A DNA stretch of 64,000 nt from an uncultured Psychrobacter sp. (GCA_947501045.1 CANMUI010000001.1:1054001-1118000); one strand, 5' to 3'; counted from the stretch's first letter, positions 44,167-53,548 are shown. Notes: generated by a model from the letters alone, not told the origin. Program-made: numbers and translations.

Positions 44167-45684
44167 ATGGCAGAACCAAGAGAGAATTGGTCCAGTAGGA
44201 CCGGGTTTATTATAGCCGCTGTCGGCTCCGCAGTAGGACTGGGCAACATATGGCGCTTTCCTTATGTAGCTTATGATAATGGTGGCGGGGCGTTTATGGT
44301 GCCTTATCTCATCGCTTTATTGACAGCAGGTATTCCGCTATTATTCTTAGACTATATTGTGGGCCATAAATATCGCTCTGCGCCGCCACGTGCTTATAAG
44401 AAGATGGTAAGATCAGCACAATTTGTAGGTTGGTGGCAGACCCTTGTATCTTTTGTGATTGCTATCTACTACGCTGCTGTCATTGTCTGGGCAGGCAGTT
44501 ATATGGTTTTTTCATTTGGGCAAAGGTGGGGCGAGGATACTACCACTTTCTTTGTCAGCGACTTTGTACAACATACAGGGGAATTGACCTCAGTATTTGT
44601 ACCGCAGATGTTTATAGGGTTAGTCATTGTTTGGGCGCTTGCCATACTAATCATGGCAGGCGGCATCCGTAAAGGGGTTGAGCTTGCTAATAAGATCTGC
44701 ATTCCACTACTTATCGTATTGTTTGGCATTATGGTATTCAAAGCCATCAACTTGCCAGGGGCTAGTATTGGCCTAAATGCTTTCTTCGAGCCTAACTGGG
44801 AGAGAATGCAAGATCCAAGTGTCTGGCTTGCCGCTTATGGTCATGTGTTTTTCTCACTATCTGTAGGTTTTGGTATTATGGTGACTTATGCCTCCTACCT
44901 AAAAAAGAATACCAATCTCACTGGTGCAGGTTTAGTGGTTGGTTTTGCCAACTCCTCGTTTGAATTAATTGCTGGTATTGGTATCTTTGCCGCTATCGGT
45001 TTTATGGCAATGTCAACAGGCCAAGACGTCTCTGAGGTTGCTAGTGGCGGCGTGGGACTAGCGTTCTTTGTCTTCCCTAAAATCATCTCAACTATGGGCT
45101 CAAGCGGTGATTTCGTCGGGTTCTTATTTTTCGGCTCTTTAGTAGTGGCAGGTATTAGCTCTTTGGTAAGTATTCTTGAAGTACCTATCTCTGCCTTTCA
45201 AGATAAGTTTGTTTGGTCACGTAAAAAAGCAGTGGCAGTCATAGGCGGCGTCTGTGCTACTATATCCATCGTTGCCTTCTCTACTGGTAGCTCACTGGTA
45301 TTGGTAGATGTAATAGATCACTTCGCCAATAATATCGGTATTGTCGCTGGAGGCTTGTTGTCTATTGTTTGGGTAACTTGGTTTAATCGCCACAAAATCC
45401 CAGGCCTACTTGAGCATATCAATCGTATATCTAGTGTTAAGCTTGGTGGCGCTTGGGTATTTATGTTGACTGTTATCACCCCAACCGTACTTACCGTTGC
45501 TTTGGGTCTAAAGTTGATCGAGCTGGTACAAAATCCTTATGAAGGTTACTCTACCACCATACTATTATTATTTGGTTGGGGTGTTGTCGTGTTCTTTGGG
45601 TTAGGGGCGTTTATACTGACTCGTATGCGTGGTCTGCATGACGATGAAGATGATGAAGCCCGTGTCATTGATGACGCTAAATAA
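44167..45684 (+). CDS. metP: Sodium-dependent NSS-family transporter, probably MetP-type
   Basis: This 505-residue membrane protein is a neurotransmitter:sodium symporter with about twelve helices: NWSSRTGFIIAAVGSAVGLGNIWRFPY at the start is the substrate and sodium-binding helix 1 with its unwound GSAVGLG, and helix 6 contains the region YGHVFFSLSVGFG. The ribosome site AGGAG is good. The 43-residue MetS-like gene right after it places it with the methionine/alanine importers described in Corynebacterium; substrate identity in this organism is inference. Confidence 0.88.
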   Translation: MAEPRENWSSRTGFIIAAVGSAVGLGNIWRFPYVAYDNGGGAFMVPYLIALLTAGIPLLFLDYIVGHKYRSAPPRAYKKMVRSAQFVGWWQTLVSFVIAIYYAAVIVWAGSYMVFSFGQRWGEDTTTFFVSDFVQHTGELTSVFVPQMFIGLVIVWALAILIMAGGIRKGVELANKICIPLLIVLFGIMVFKAINLPGASIGLNAFFEPNWERMQDPSVWLAAYGHVFFSLSVGFGIMVTYASYLKKNTNLTGAGLVVGFANSSFELIAGIGIFAAIGFMAMSTGQDVSEVASGGVGLAFFVFPKIISTMGSSGDFVGFLFFGSLVVAGISSLVSILEVPISAFQDKFVWSRKKAVAVIGGVCATISIVAFSTGSSLVLVDVIDHFANNIGIVAGGLLSIVWVTWFNRHKIPGLLEHINRISSVKLGGAWVFMLTVITPTVLTVALGLKLIELVQNPYEGYSTTILLLFGWGVVVFFGLGAFILTRMRGLHDDEDDEARVIDDAK

Positions 45685-45730
45685 ACACATACCGTTGGCA
45701 AATACGCTTGAACTTCAACAGGAATTTATT

Positions 45731-45862
45731 ATGACAACCTCAGCAATTATTTTTATGATTATCTCGATGGTGCTGATATGGGGCGGTCTTATTGCCGCTA
45801 TCTTGCATCTGAGAAAACATCCTGACATTCCCATGAGTCAAGTACCTGATGATCATTATTAA
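45731..45862 (+). CDS. metS: MetS-like small subunit of the NSS transporter
   Basis: A 43-residue protein with one transmembrane helix (about residues 5-26, containing the Trp-Gly-Gly motif VLIWGGLIAAI) and a short polar C-terminal tail. This matches the small subunit of methionine/alanine NSS transporters (MetS). ATG 45731 has AGGAA seven bases upstream. It lies 46 bp after metP and is followed by a strong terminator. A longer 77-residue frame starting inside metP is not supported. Confidence 0.85.
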   Translation: MTTSAIIFMIISMVLIWGGLIAAILHLRKHPDIPMSQVPDDHY

Positions 45863-45911
45863 TCTCCTTGGGTTTGATCTATTTAGATTGTAAAAAGCTT
45901 TAAAGACACAA

Positions 45912-45947
45912 AAAAAGACCAGTCAACCACTATTGACTGGTCTTTTT
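45912..45947. terminator. Bidirectional terminator between metPS and tgt
   Basis: A perfect 15-bp stem AAAAAGACCAGTCAA/TTGACTGGTCTTTTT with a 6-nt loop has an A-run before and T-run after it, so it serves the metPS transcript on the plus strand and the tgt transcript on the minus strand. Confidence 0.92.
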
Positions 45948-45995
45948 AAGTTAAGCCCTTAATGCAACTTATATTTGAACCAACGTATATTTAAA

Positions 45996-47147
45996 TCAAC
46001 GTAGAGTCAATTCAGGCACACTTTGTCCGCGTTTAGCATAGAACTCATTGACAAATTCATCAAAGTTATCTTGTTCAATTGCTTGTCTAATACCTGCCAT
46101 CAAACGCTGATAATAGCGCAAATTATGAATAGTCGCTAACTGTGCTCCTAGCATCTCTTTACACTTATTAAGATGATAAAGGTAGGCGCGGCTAAAGTTC
46201 TGGCAAGTGTAGCAGTCACACTCTGGATCAAGAGCGCTAGTATCTTCGCGGTACTGACTATTACGGATACGTACGACACCAGCGTTATCAGCATCACCTG
46301 TAACAAAATAGTGGCCATTACGCGCATTACGAGTAGGCATTACGCAGTCAAACATATCTACCCCGCGGCGTACTCCTTCAACGAGATCTTCAGGCTTACC
46401 TACGCCCATCAGGTAGCGCGGCTTATCCGCTGGCATGTCGTCAGGCAGATAATCTAAAACATCTATCATCTCCTCTTTAGGCTCGCCAACGGATAGGCCA
46501 CCAATAGCATAGCCATCAAAGCCAATCTCTAGCAAACCATCAAGTGACTGCTGACGTAAATCAGGATACATACTACCTTGAATGATACCAAATAGCGCAT
46601 TGGTACTGCCTAAGTTCTTATGCTCATCAATACAGCGCTGACCCCAGCGTAAGGAGAGCTCCAAAGATTTTTTGGCCTCGTCATGAGTAGCAGGATAGGG
46701 CGTACACTCATCGAATTGCATAACGATGTCGGAATTCAGACTGTACTGAATCTGCATGGACTTCTCAGGCGATAAAAACACCTTTGCGCCATCGATAGGT
46801 GATTTAAAATGGACGCCTTCTTCAGTAATTTTACGCATAGCGCCGAGGCTAAATACCTGAAAGCCGCCTGAATCCGTGAGGATAGGCTTGTCCCAATGCA
46901 TGAACTTATGTAGGCCACCGAACTTGTCAATGATTTCTGTGCCGGGACGTAACCATAGATGAAAGGTATTACCTAATATAATATCTGCGCCAATCGCCTC
47001 GATATCGCGTGGTAGCATACCTTTGACAGTACCATACGTACCTACGGGCATAAAAGCAGGCGTTTGCACGTCGCCATGATTGAGATGAACCGTACCGCGG
47101 CGGGCACGTGTATCACCACTGGCGGTTTTATGAAGAGTAAATTGCAT
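45996..47147 (-). CDS. tgt: tRNA-guanine transglycosylase
   Basis: TGT exchanges G34 of GUN-anticodon tRNAs (Asp, Asn, His, Tyr) for preQ1, starting queuosine synthesis. The 383-residue barrel shows the Asp of TDSGGFQVFSLG, the second catalytic Asp in DMFDCVMPTRNARNG, and the zinc site CDCYTCQNFSRAYLYHL near residue 305. Length is usual. The gene stands alone; queA, yajC and secD are not next to it. Confidence 0.97.
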   Translation of the reverse strand: MQFTLHKTASGDTRARRGTVHLNHGDVQTPAFMPVGTYGTVKGMLPRDIEAIGADIILGNTFHLWLRPGTEIIDKFGGLHKFMHWDKPILTDSGGFQVFSLGAMRKITEEGVHFKSPIDGAKVFLSPEKSMQIQYSLNSDIVMQFDECTPYPATHDEAKKSLELSLRWGQRCIDEHKNLGSTNALFGIIQGSMYPDLRQQSLDGLLEIGFDGYAIGGLSVGEPKEEMIDVLDYLPDDMPADKPRYLMGVGKPEDLVEGVRRGVDMFDCVMPTRNARNGHYFVTGDADNAGVVRIRNSQYREDTSALDPECDCYTCQNFSRAYLYHLNKCKEMLGAQLATIHNLRYYQRLMAGIRQAIEQDNFDEFVNEFYAKRGQSVPELTLR

Positions 47148-47351
47148 ATAATAATCACTATCTTGTCACTAAAAATGGCGCTAATTATACCACTTGCTGA
47201 GCATTTATTGGGACACAGATATTGTCGAGGTTGAATATTGCCTATTACCTATACGACACAGACAAAAGTCGTCGTCAACTGTTAAAGTATAAGTCATACC
47301 AATATGTACCGTATGAAATAAAATGCTGGTTTCCAGTAGTGGAGACAGAAA

Positions 47352-48002
47352 ATGAAAACCGCAGTTTGTTTATCACTGAGTAGTTTACTGTTTATATCAG
47401 GAGCAGCTATGGCCGTTGAAGAGCCTGACTATACGATTTTATTGCAAGCAGATGATTTTGAGTTACGCCGTTACGATGCGCAAATTGTTGCTGAGACCTG
47501 GGTGACAGGCGATCGAAACGAAGCCAGCCGGACAGGGTTTAAGACGTTAGCAGACTATATCTTTGGTAATAATACTACGCCAAGTGGCGGTAGCAGTGAA
47601 ATCAGCATGACCACACCAGTTAAAACGCAAGCGCAAGCGGCTAATGGCAATAGCAGCGAGTCACAAAAGATTGCTATGACCGCGCCTGTTAACATGCAAC
47701 AAGCTGATGGTAAGTGGCGTGTCCGGTTTGTGATGCCAAGTAGCTATACGCTACAAACCCTGCCAAAACCAAATAATTCTGAGGTTAGTATTATTGAGAT
47801 ACCGGTGCAAACTTACGGCGTAGTTAAGTTCTCAGGTCTAGCTGGCAGCGATAAGGTAGCGGATAAAACAAAGGAGCTACAAAACTGGATGGCGTCGCAA
47901 AATTTAATAGTAACGGGCCAGCCAGAGCTTGCTCGCTACAATCCACCATGGACTCTGCCATTTATGCGTCGTAATGAGGTTATGATTGCTTATCAGCAAT
48001 AG
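47352..48002 (+). CDS. SOUL heme-binding family protein, exported
   Basis: The 216-residue protein has a Sec signal peptide (about 1-21, cleaved after AMA) and a SOUL domain: PDYTILLQADDFELRRYDAQIVAET near the start, GFKTLADYIFGNN, and the twin ITMTTPVK-like segments SMTTPVKTQ and AMTAPVNMQ. The family binds heme or related ligands in eukaryotes; the bacterial role is unknown, and the signal peptide places it in the periplasm. It has a GGAGACAG ribosome site and a terminator after it. Confidence 0.9.
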   Translation: MKTAVCLSLSSLLFISGAAMAVEEPDYTILLQADDFELRRYDAQIVAETWVTGDRNEASRTGFKTLADYIFGNNTTPSGGSSEISMTTPVKTQAQAANGNSSESQKIAMTAPVNMQQADGKWRVRFVMPSSYTLQTLPKPNNSEVSIIEIPVQTYGVVKFSGLAGSDKVADKTKELQNWMASQNLIVTGQPELARYNPPWTLPFMRRNEVMIAYQQ

Positions 48003-48033
48003 TCTTAATAATTACTAAAAAGTTGGCCATAAA

Positions 48034-48055
48034 AAAGACAGCGCTGGCTGTCTTT
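48034..48055. terminator. Probable terminator after the SOUL gene
   Basis: AAAGACAGC/GCTGTCTTT forms a 9-bp stem with loop GCTG, with an A-run on its left and only three T's on its right. It could act on both strands; the minus strand (asd) has the better T-tract. Confidence 0.65.
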
Positions 48056-48062
48056 ATACTAT

Positions 48063-48098
48063 TAGTATTTAGAACCTAGCTAGTATTTAGAGCCTAGC
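48063..48098 (+). repeat. Two tandem copies of an 18-bp unit
   Basis: TAGTATTTAGAACCTAGC at 48063-48080 repeats at 48081-48098 with a single A-to-G change. The second copy reaches the asd stop codon. Confidence 0.8.
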
Positions 48099-49228
48099 TA
48101 TTTTTGCTCACGAATAATATTAAGCATTCGGCGTAGGGGTTCTGCTGCACCCCACAGTAGCTGATCACCAACGGTAAAAGCTCCTAGGTACTCACCACCC
48201 ATATTTAGCTTACGTAAGCGTCCGAGCGCTACCGTTAAAGTACCAGTAACCGCTACGGGTGTTAAGCGATTCATAGCTGCTTCCTTGGTATCTTCGACCA
48301 CATCAAGCCACTGGTTGCCACTGTTTTTAAGCGCCGCTTCAATCTCTTCTAGTGGAATATCTTTTTTGAGCTTGATGGTTAAGCCCTGTGCATGACAACG
48401 CATAGAGCCTACGCGTACACACATGCCATCGATGGGAATATTATCATCAGCACTATTGGCGAGGATCTTGTTGGTTTCAACACCGCCTTTCCACTCTTCG
48501 CGTGATTGTTTGTTTTCTAACTGCGAATCTATATAAGGAATTAAACTACCAGCTAGCGGCACGCCAAAGTACTGTTTGGGGAAATCATCCCCGCGCTGAG
48601 CCTGTGCAATCTTTTTATCAATTTCAAGTATGGCGCTAGCAGGATCAGATAGCTCGTCTTTTACCGTATTGTAAAGCAAACCCATCCCTTCGATAAGCTC
48701 ACGCATGTTGTTAGCGCCAGAACCACTTGCTGCTTGATAGGTCATAGCGCTGACCCATTCAACCCAGCCCTTATTAAATAGTTCACCAATCGCCATTAAC
48801 ATCAAAGATACGGTACAATTACCGCCAATAAAGTCTTTTTTGCCCTCGCTAAGAGCGGCATCAATAACCTTACGATTGACAGGATCGAGTATGATAGTAC
48901 TATTATTTTCCATACGTAAAGTACTAGCAGCGTCAATCCAGTAGCCGTCCCAACCACTATCGCGCAGAGGTTGATGCACTTTTTGAGTATAATCACCACC
49001 TTGACAGGTAATAATAACATCACAATCTGCTAGTGCCTGAATATCGTGAGCGTCTTGGAGTTGACTCGGTTTAATACCGTCAAAATTAGGCGCATCGCCG
49101 CCAGCATTACTGGTGGAGAAAAATACCGGTGTAATGCCAGCGAAGTCATTTTCTGCTGTCATGCGCTCTATTAGCACCGAACCTACCATACCACGCCAAC
49201 CTACCAAGCCTACTGTTAAGTTACTCAT
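48098..49228 (-). CDS. asd: Aspartate-semialdehyde dehydrogenase
   Basis: Asd reduces aspartyl phosphate with NADPH, on the way to lysine, diaminopimelate, threonine and methionine. The 376-residue protein is of the gamma-proteobacterial type: VGLVGWRGMVGSVLIERM at the N-terminus, the catalytic Cys in GGNCTVSLMLMA, SGSGANNMRELI, and the His of VGSMRCHAQG. The frame continues upstream to 49321, but ATG 49228 has AGAGGA in front and begins at the family start. It stands alone. Confidence 0.96.
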   Translation of the reverse strand: MSNLTVGLVGWRGMVGSVLIERMTAENDFAGITPVFFSTSNAGGDAPNFDGIKPSQLQDAHDIQALADCDVIITCQGGDYTQKVHQPLRDSGWDGYWIDAASTLRMENNSTIILDPVNRKVIDAALSEGKKDFIGGNCTVSLMLMAIGELFNKGWVEWVSAMTYQAASGSGANNMRELIEGMGLLYNTVKDELSDPASAILEIDKKIAQAQRGDDFPKQYFGVPLAGSLIPYIDSQLENKQSREEWKGGVETNKILANSADDNIPIDGMCVRVGSMRCHAQGLTIKLKKDIPLEEIEAALKNSGNQWLDVVEDTKEAAMNRLTPVAVTGTLTVALGRLRKLNMGGEYLGAFTVGDQLLWGAAEPLRRMLNIIREQK

Positions 49229-49639
49229 GAAAACCAATCCTCTTTTGCTACTATTATTCGTAATACTGTTAACCGATAACAATGCCGTGAATAACGATAA
49301 AAAGCAAGACGTTTTGCACAATTTTATCTATGTTAATTATTATTAGGCGTCTGTAGCTGTTCTATAGTAGATCAACTATATAATTCTGATGACAATAGGA
49401 AAATTGTGCTGTACTTAGTTGGCGTTAGTATTAATAAGAAATGCTAGTTATAATGCAGAACTAGAGAGTCTCCTGTTAGTTTCACTATAATAGATAATTA
49501 TTAGTAGGCGATAGGCTAATGAGATGCTAAAGTAAATAACTATAACTTTTTAAACAAAAGTATATACTTTAATCTTTTAGATCATAATAGATAATATTAT
49601 CGACTTCATTATTCATTCAATAGATGGTCAATACACACT
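49229..49639. other. AT-rich intergenic region, asd to the EEP-fold gene
   Basis: About 410 bp between divergent genes. I see no tRNA, credible ORF or strong dyad. It is very AT-rich and presumably holds both promoters. No lysine riboswitch-like structure was recognised upstream of asd. Confidence 0.5.
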
Positions 49640-50803
49640 ATGGATTTTCTTTTTATATACTATGCGGTGCAATTATTGGCAGGATTTGTTGTTTTTGTCA
49701 CAATTTGGGGCTGGCTGCACATCGATAATTGGTGGGTACGTGTGGTTGAATTTCCACGTATCCAAATTTTGGTCTTGGGTCTGACCGCGTGGCTTGGTCT
49801 GCTAGTAACGTGGTCGTCATGGCAACGTAAACAATGGGCGCTGTTTGGCGCGCTTAGCGTGTCGTTAGGGTTTCAGCTACGTATGGTATTGCCCTACACC
49901 AGAATATGGAAAAAAGAGGTGCAAAAGGCAAAAGATAAACCAGAGGGTAAGGCGCATCAGATCAAAATCATGGTCTCAAACGTGCTAACGCCTAACAATC
50001 GTACTCAAGACTTGGTCAATTTGGTTAAAAAGAGGCAGCCAGATATCCTGATCACCCTTGAGTCTGATAAAAAATGGGAGCGTGCGCTGGAAACGATAGA
50101 GCCCGATTATCCTTATACGGTAAAAGTGCCTTTGGATAACCTCTATGGTATGCATCTGTACTCTAAACTTGAACTAATAGATCCTGAGGTAAAATATCTT
50201 ATGATTGATGATATTCCCTCTATTCATACGCAGCTACGCTTGCAAGGGGGTCGAGTTATTTGGTTATACTGTTTGCATCCCATGCCGCCAAGTCCCACAG
50301 AGGCCGATAAATCTACTACTCGTGACGCTGAGCTGCTGATGGTGGGACGTCATATTGAGGAGAACGATCAAACCGCCATATTGGCAGGAGATCTCAATGA
50401 TGTCGCTTGGTCAAAAACCACACGTCGTTTCCAGCGTATCTCAGGGCTACTGGATCCACGTATTGGACGACATTTTATTAATACCTTCCATGTTGACTAT
50501 CCATTTTTACGCTGGGCATTAGATCATATTTTTCACAGCGCTTGCTTTACCGTAGTAGATATAGAACGCCTACCTTCGATTGGCTCCGATCATTTTCCAG
50601 TATTGACTACGCTGCAATATGAGCCAGAAGAGGCAAACAAGCAAGAGCAAAATGCCCCAACAACTGACGCTAAAGATATCGAAGAGGCTGAAAACAAGAT
50701 TCAAGAAGGTAAGAAGGAAGGGCATAAGGTCTCAAAAGAGCATGCACAAGAAAAAGCAGAACAAGGACATTCAGAAAAACAAGCTAATAACCATCAGAGC
50801 TAG
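49640..50803 (+). CDS. Membrane-anchored endonuclease/exonuclease/phosphatase-fold protein
   Basis: The 387-residue protein has three N-terminal hydrophobic helices (about 5-25, 40-60, 65-80), then an endonuclease/exonuclease/phosphatase domain (about 105-335). Its motifs are the metal-binding Glu in ITLESDKKW, LHP, the catalytic GDLNDVAW, LDHIF and the closing GSDHFP, all intact. The C-terminal 50 residues are a Lys/Glu/Gln-rich charged tail that looks disordered. Substrates of such proteins range from DNA to phosphoinositides and sphingomyelin; which applies is not known. It is a single gene. Confidence 0.82.
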   Translation: MDFLFIYYAVQLLAGFVVFVTIWGWLHIDNWWVRVVEFPRIQILVLGLTAWLGLLVTWSSWQRKQWALFGALSVSLGFQLRMVLPYTRIWKKEVQKAKDKPEGKAHQIKIMVSNVLTPNNRTQDLVNLVKKRQPDILITLESDKKWERALETIEPDYPYTVKVPLDNLYGMHLYSKLELIDPEVKYLMIDDIPSIHTQLRLQGGRVIWLYCLHPMPPSPTEADKSTTRDAELLMVGRHIEENDQTAILAGDLNDVAWSKTTRRFQRISGLLDPRIGRHFINTFHVDYPFLRWALDHIFHSACFTVVDIERLPSIGSDHFPVLTTLQYEPEEANKQEQNAPTTDAKDIEEAENKIQEGKKEGHKVSKEHAQEKAEQGHSEKQANNHQS

Positions 50804-51257
50804 AATAAGTAATATTGGTAGATTTATTCACTTTGATGAATATATGTAAGCAAAAGCTTACAATCAATAGGGTTTTTGACTTCTAGCTGGGTCTATATGA
50901 TTGCCATATAATAGGATCATCAACACAAGGATAAGCAGGGATGCAGTGTTGAATGGACACAATAAGGCATATAGCTTTGAGAGGATACTCTTATGATTAC
51001 AGCTCAGCCCACTGTAATTTAATATATAGAAATTTAGTATATGGAGTTTCTAAATCAAAGCTTAAAAGACTTAGAACAAATTATCAGGGATGAGATAATA
51101 AAAATATAAAGCGCTTAAAGTACTGAGAGTAAAGTACCAAAAACCCGAACCGATTGTCCTAAGTTCGGGTTTTTTTTAACACTGTTATTTAGAAACATAC
51201 AGGACAGTTTCACATCGAAGACTAGTCCATTTTATAGTACCTGCAGGCTTATAGTCC
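50804..51257. other. Intergenic region with an orphan terminator; possible small RNA
   Basis: The region has no convincing gene: short frames (22 codons at 51041, 9 codons near 50993) lack clear ribosome sites. A strong terminator at 51140-51177 lies more than 330 bp after the EEP-fold gene stop and reads on the plus strand. Either the EEP mRNA has a long 3' tail or an untranslated transcript begins in this region. No clear promoter was located. Confidence 0.4.
51140..51177 (+). terminator. Strong Rho-independent terminator without an adjacent gene
   Basis: A perfect 11-bp stem (AAAACCCGAAC/GTTCGGGTTTT), a 12-nt loop and eight T's. Confidence 0.88.
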
Positions 51258-51503
51258 CTATAAACCCACTTCTTCTGATGTTAAAGCAACTATCTTAATA
51301 GGTACAGCACACAGCCAACTCATACCAGCAGTACAGAAAAACTTACCTTCTTCATAAGAGACGATGTAAGCTTTAAAATCATTATGAGTCTGCTCAGAAA
51401 TAGCTTGCTCATCGCTATTGTCATCTACAGCACACCATATCTGCTTGTCGCCACGTTTCAGCATAGCTTTAGTCAAATTGCTACCAACTAGTTTATTGTC
51501 CAC
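51258..51503 (-). CDS. Small hypothetical protein
   Basis: The 81-residue product is not recognised. It is a soluble-looking protein with three Cys and three Trp-containing regions (DKQIWCAVDD, GMSWLCAVP), and a C-terminal hydrophobic strand region. It starts with GTG at 51503 with AAGG nine bases upstream, and the frame has balanced composition, so it may be real. It lies between surA's terminator and an orphan terminator; no operon partner is visible. Confidence 0.5.
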   Translation of the reverse strand: MDNKLVGSNLTKAMLKRGDKQIWCAVDDNSDEQAISEQTHNDFKAYIVSYEEGKFFCTAGMSWLCAVPIKIVALTSEEVGL

Positions 51504-51760
51504 ACTTATATACCTTAAATGTCAGTTATGACTGTTAAATTCCAAAAGGAGCGCATGATATAGTTCAGATATCATTATCACTTTTTGTACATCTATAAAA
51601 CTCTACTATCTATAGTTATCGTATTACAACGATACCTATGATGATTGATGTTAATAAAAGCTCTTTAATCTAGTAGATTATTTCGACATTATATTTAGCA
51701 ATCGTCAGCTAATTGTTACGCTTAATATTGCTATTAGTAATAATAAAAATCAATAAAAAA

Positions 51761-51784
51761 GGGCATATACATGTGTATATGCCC
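51761..51784 (-). terminator. Rho-independent terminator of surA
   Basis: On the minus strand a 10-bp perfect stem (GGGCATATAC/GTATATGCCC) with a 4-nt loop is followed by six T's. Confidence 0.9.
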
Positions 51785-51794
51785 TGAGTAGCAG

Positions 51795-51829
51795 AATAGT
51801 TTAGTTTGCTGCTAGCAAACTAAACTATT
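51795..51829. repeat. Perfect 15-bp inverted repeat next to the surA stop
   Basis: AATAGTTTAGTTTGC and its exact complement flank TGCTA. It starts 13 bp after the surA stop and lies just before the terminator, so the mRNA has two stacked hairpins. No T-tract follows it on the minus strand. Confidence 0.8.
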
Positions 51830-51841
51830 GCAATTAGTTCA

Positions 51842-53293
51842 TTAAAGAATTTGAATGTAAGCGCTAGCGCGTAATTCTTGCAGCCAGTCCTCTTGCGCTT
51901 GTGGTGCTAGGCGCTGATATAAGACTTGTCTTGCCATGTTACGTCGATACTCACTACTAACGTCTTGTTGGCGCTGCTCATCAACCTTTAAAATATGCCA
52001 ACCAAATTGAGTTTTAAAAGGTGCAGAATAATCACCAATTGGTGTGTTTTTCATGACGGTTTCAAAGGAACCTACCATATCACTATCGCTAACCCAGCCC
52101 AGATCACCACCACGTCCTGCTGAACCTGGATCATCTGAATAAGTCGATGCTAGGCTGGCAAAATCAGCGCCTTGACGCAGCTGGTTATATAGGTCATTTA
52201 TTTTTTGCTCAGCGAGCGCGTCAGTTTGTAGCTCATCAGTTTTGACTAAGATATGACGCGTATGCCACTGCGGTATAATCATAGTATCACTAGACTTTTT
52301 ATCAGCCAGCTTGATGATATCGATACCTTCAGGAGTGATAAGTGGCTCGCTTACCTCACCAACCTCAAGTTGGGTGATTTCACTAGATAGCTCAGTAGGG
52401 AGTGCAGAGGCTTTATTGAAGCCCATATCACCACCTTGTAGTGGAATCGGATAGTCGCCTTGTACAGCAGCAACAGCCGTTGCAACCTCGACATTTGGCA
52501 CCTGTAAACTATTACGTAATTGTAAGGCGATCTCAAGCGCTGCTGCACGCTGAGCCTCGGACAGGCGATTGTAATCATCTACATAGGGCACACGAACATG
52601 GATGGTTTGATACTCGCTTTGATTCAAACGTTTGGCTTCAGGCGAGGACAAAAACGCATCGATATCTTGCTCGCTAATGCGTACGCGGTTAGCAATCTGA
52701 CGCTGCTGTAAAGCTTGGATAGCTGCATCTTCCATTAACTGGGCGCGCAAGGCAGCATAGCTACCGGCTTGATTAGCATCCAAACGTTGTTGTAGCGTAC
52801 TGATGCTATCTAGTCCTTCTGACTGGGCAATTTGTGCCAGACGCTGATTGATAGCGGCCTCATCAGGCCTAAGCCCAACACGATTAATCAATGAGAGTTG
52901 TAACTCACGCAAGATTAAAGCGTTTAATATCTCAGACTGGAGCTGAGCTGAGTTGGGCAGAGACTCGCCCGCTGCTTGTGCGCGTGCTTGAGTTTGATTG
53001 ACGGCATTAATTAGATCACTCTTTAGTATCACGTTGTCATTGACTAGGGCGATAATACCATCAGTGCTATTGACAGAGGTCAGTTGAGCATCGCTATTTT
53101 GAGTGCTGGTCTCTACTGGCATATTGGCTACTGGTTCAGCAGCTTGAGCGTTAAAGCTAAGCATAAGCAAGCTTGTACCTATACCTAGGCTTATACTTTT
53201 TATGTTCACACGCTTTACACTCATATTATTCACACTTGTATTAATAGCAGTTAGCATAGCACTGCTAATCTGACGTAAAGAAAAATCTCTCAT
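51842..53293 (-). CDS. surA: Periplasmic chaperone and peptidyl-prolyl isomerase SurA
   Basis: SurA carries unfolded outer-membrane proteins across the periplasm to BamA; LptD is a main client. The 483-residue protein has the SurA N-domain (about 80-230: IIALVNDNVILKSDL), a degenerate first parvulin domain and a full second one (WHTRHILVKTDELQTD to FGWHILKVDE). The ribosome site GAGGAG places the start at 53293, so the signal-containing leader is long: about 20-25 residues precede a basic n-region, with hydrophobic core ISLGIGTSLLMLSF and cleavage after AQA. A start at 53224 would give a normal signal peptide. It follows lptD as in related bacteria; pdxA and ksgA are missing behind it. Confidence 0.93.
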   Translation of the reverse strand: MRDFSLRQISSAMLTAINTSVNNMSVKRVNIKSISLGIGTSLLMLSFNAQAAEPVANMPVETSTQNSDAQLTSVNSTDGIIALVNDNVILKSDLINAVNQTQARAQAAGESLPNSAQLQSEILNALILRELQLSLINRVGLRPDEAAINQRLAQIAQSEGLDSISTLQQRLDANQAGSYAALRAQLMEDAAIQALQQRQIANRVRISEQDIDAFLSSPEAKRLNQSEYQTIHVRVPYVDDYNRLSEAQRAAALEIALQLRNSLQVPNVEVATAVAAVQGDYPIPLQGGDMGFNKASALPTELSSEITQLEVGEVSEPLITPEGIDIIKLADKKSSDTMIIPQWHTRHILVKTDELQTDALAEQKINDLYNQLRQGADFASLASTYSDDPGSAGRGGDLGWVSDSDMVGSFETVMKNTPIGDYSAPFKTQFGWHILKVDEQRQQDVSSEYRRNMARQVLYQRLAPQAQEDWLQELRASAYIQIL

Positions 53294-53548
53294 GATGCTC
53301 CTCATCAATGTCATCGCATCGGATAGTATAGGGTAAATTATACCGATTATATTTTACACGATGGTATTTTAAATAATCATATACTAAATTATCTTGCACC
53401 TAGGGCACATGATATTATTATGTAGTTTTTGCTGTCTTTCTCAGCTCGCTATTTTTGTTTGCCAAACCCTTAGCAAGCATAAGTTTTTCACAGGTCGTTA
53501 AAGCTAGAGCTTAGTGTTGGCATCAAATGACTGATCACAAAATATCCA

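Larger units (their letters stand above)
51504..51841. other. Intergenic region, small hypothetical gene to surA
   Basis: Apart from the surA terminator and a second inverted repeat at the right end (51761-51829), this is AT-rich DNA with no ORF. A plus-strand AAGGAG at 51545 is followed by ATG ATA TAG and so starts nothing. Confidence 0.5.

Noticed and set aside
51560..51590. Fur-like ATCATTATC upstream of the small gene at 51503
   Set aside because: Only one half resembles the consensus.
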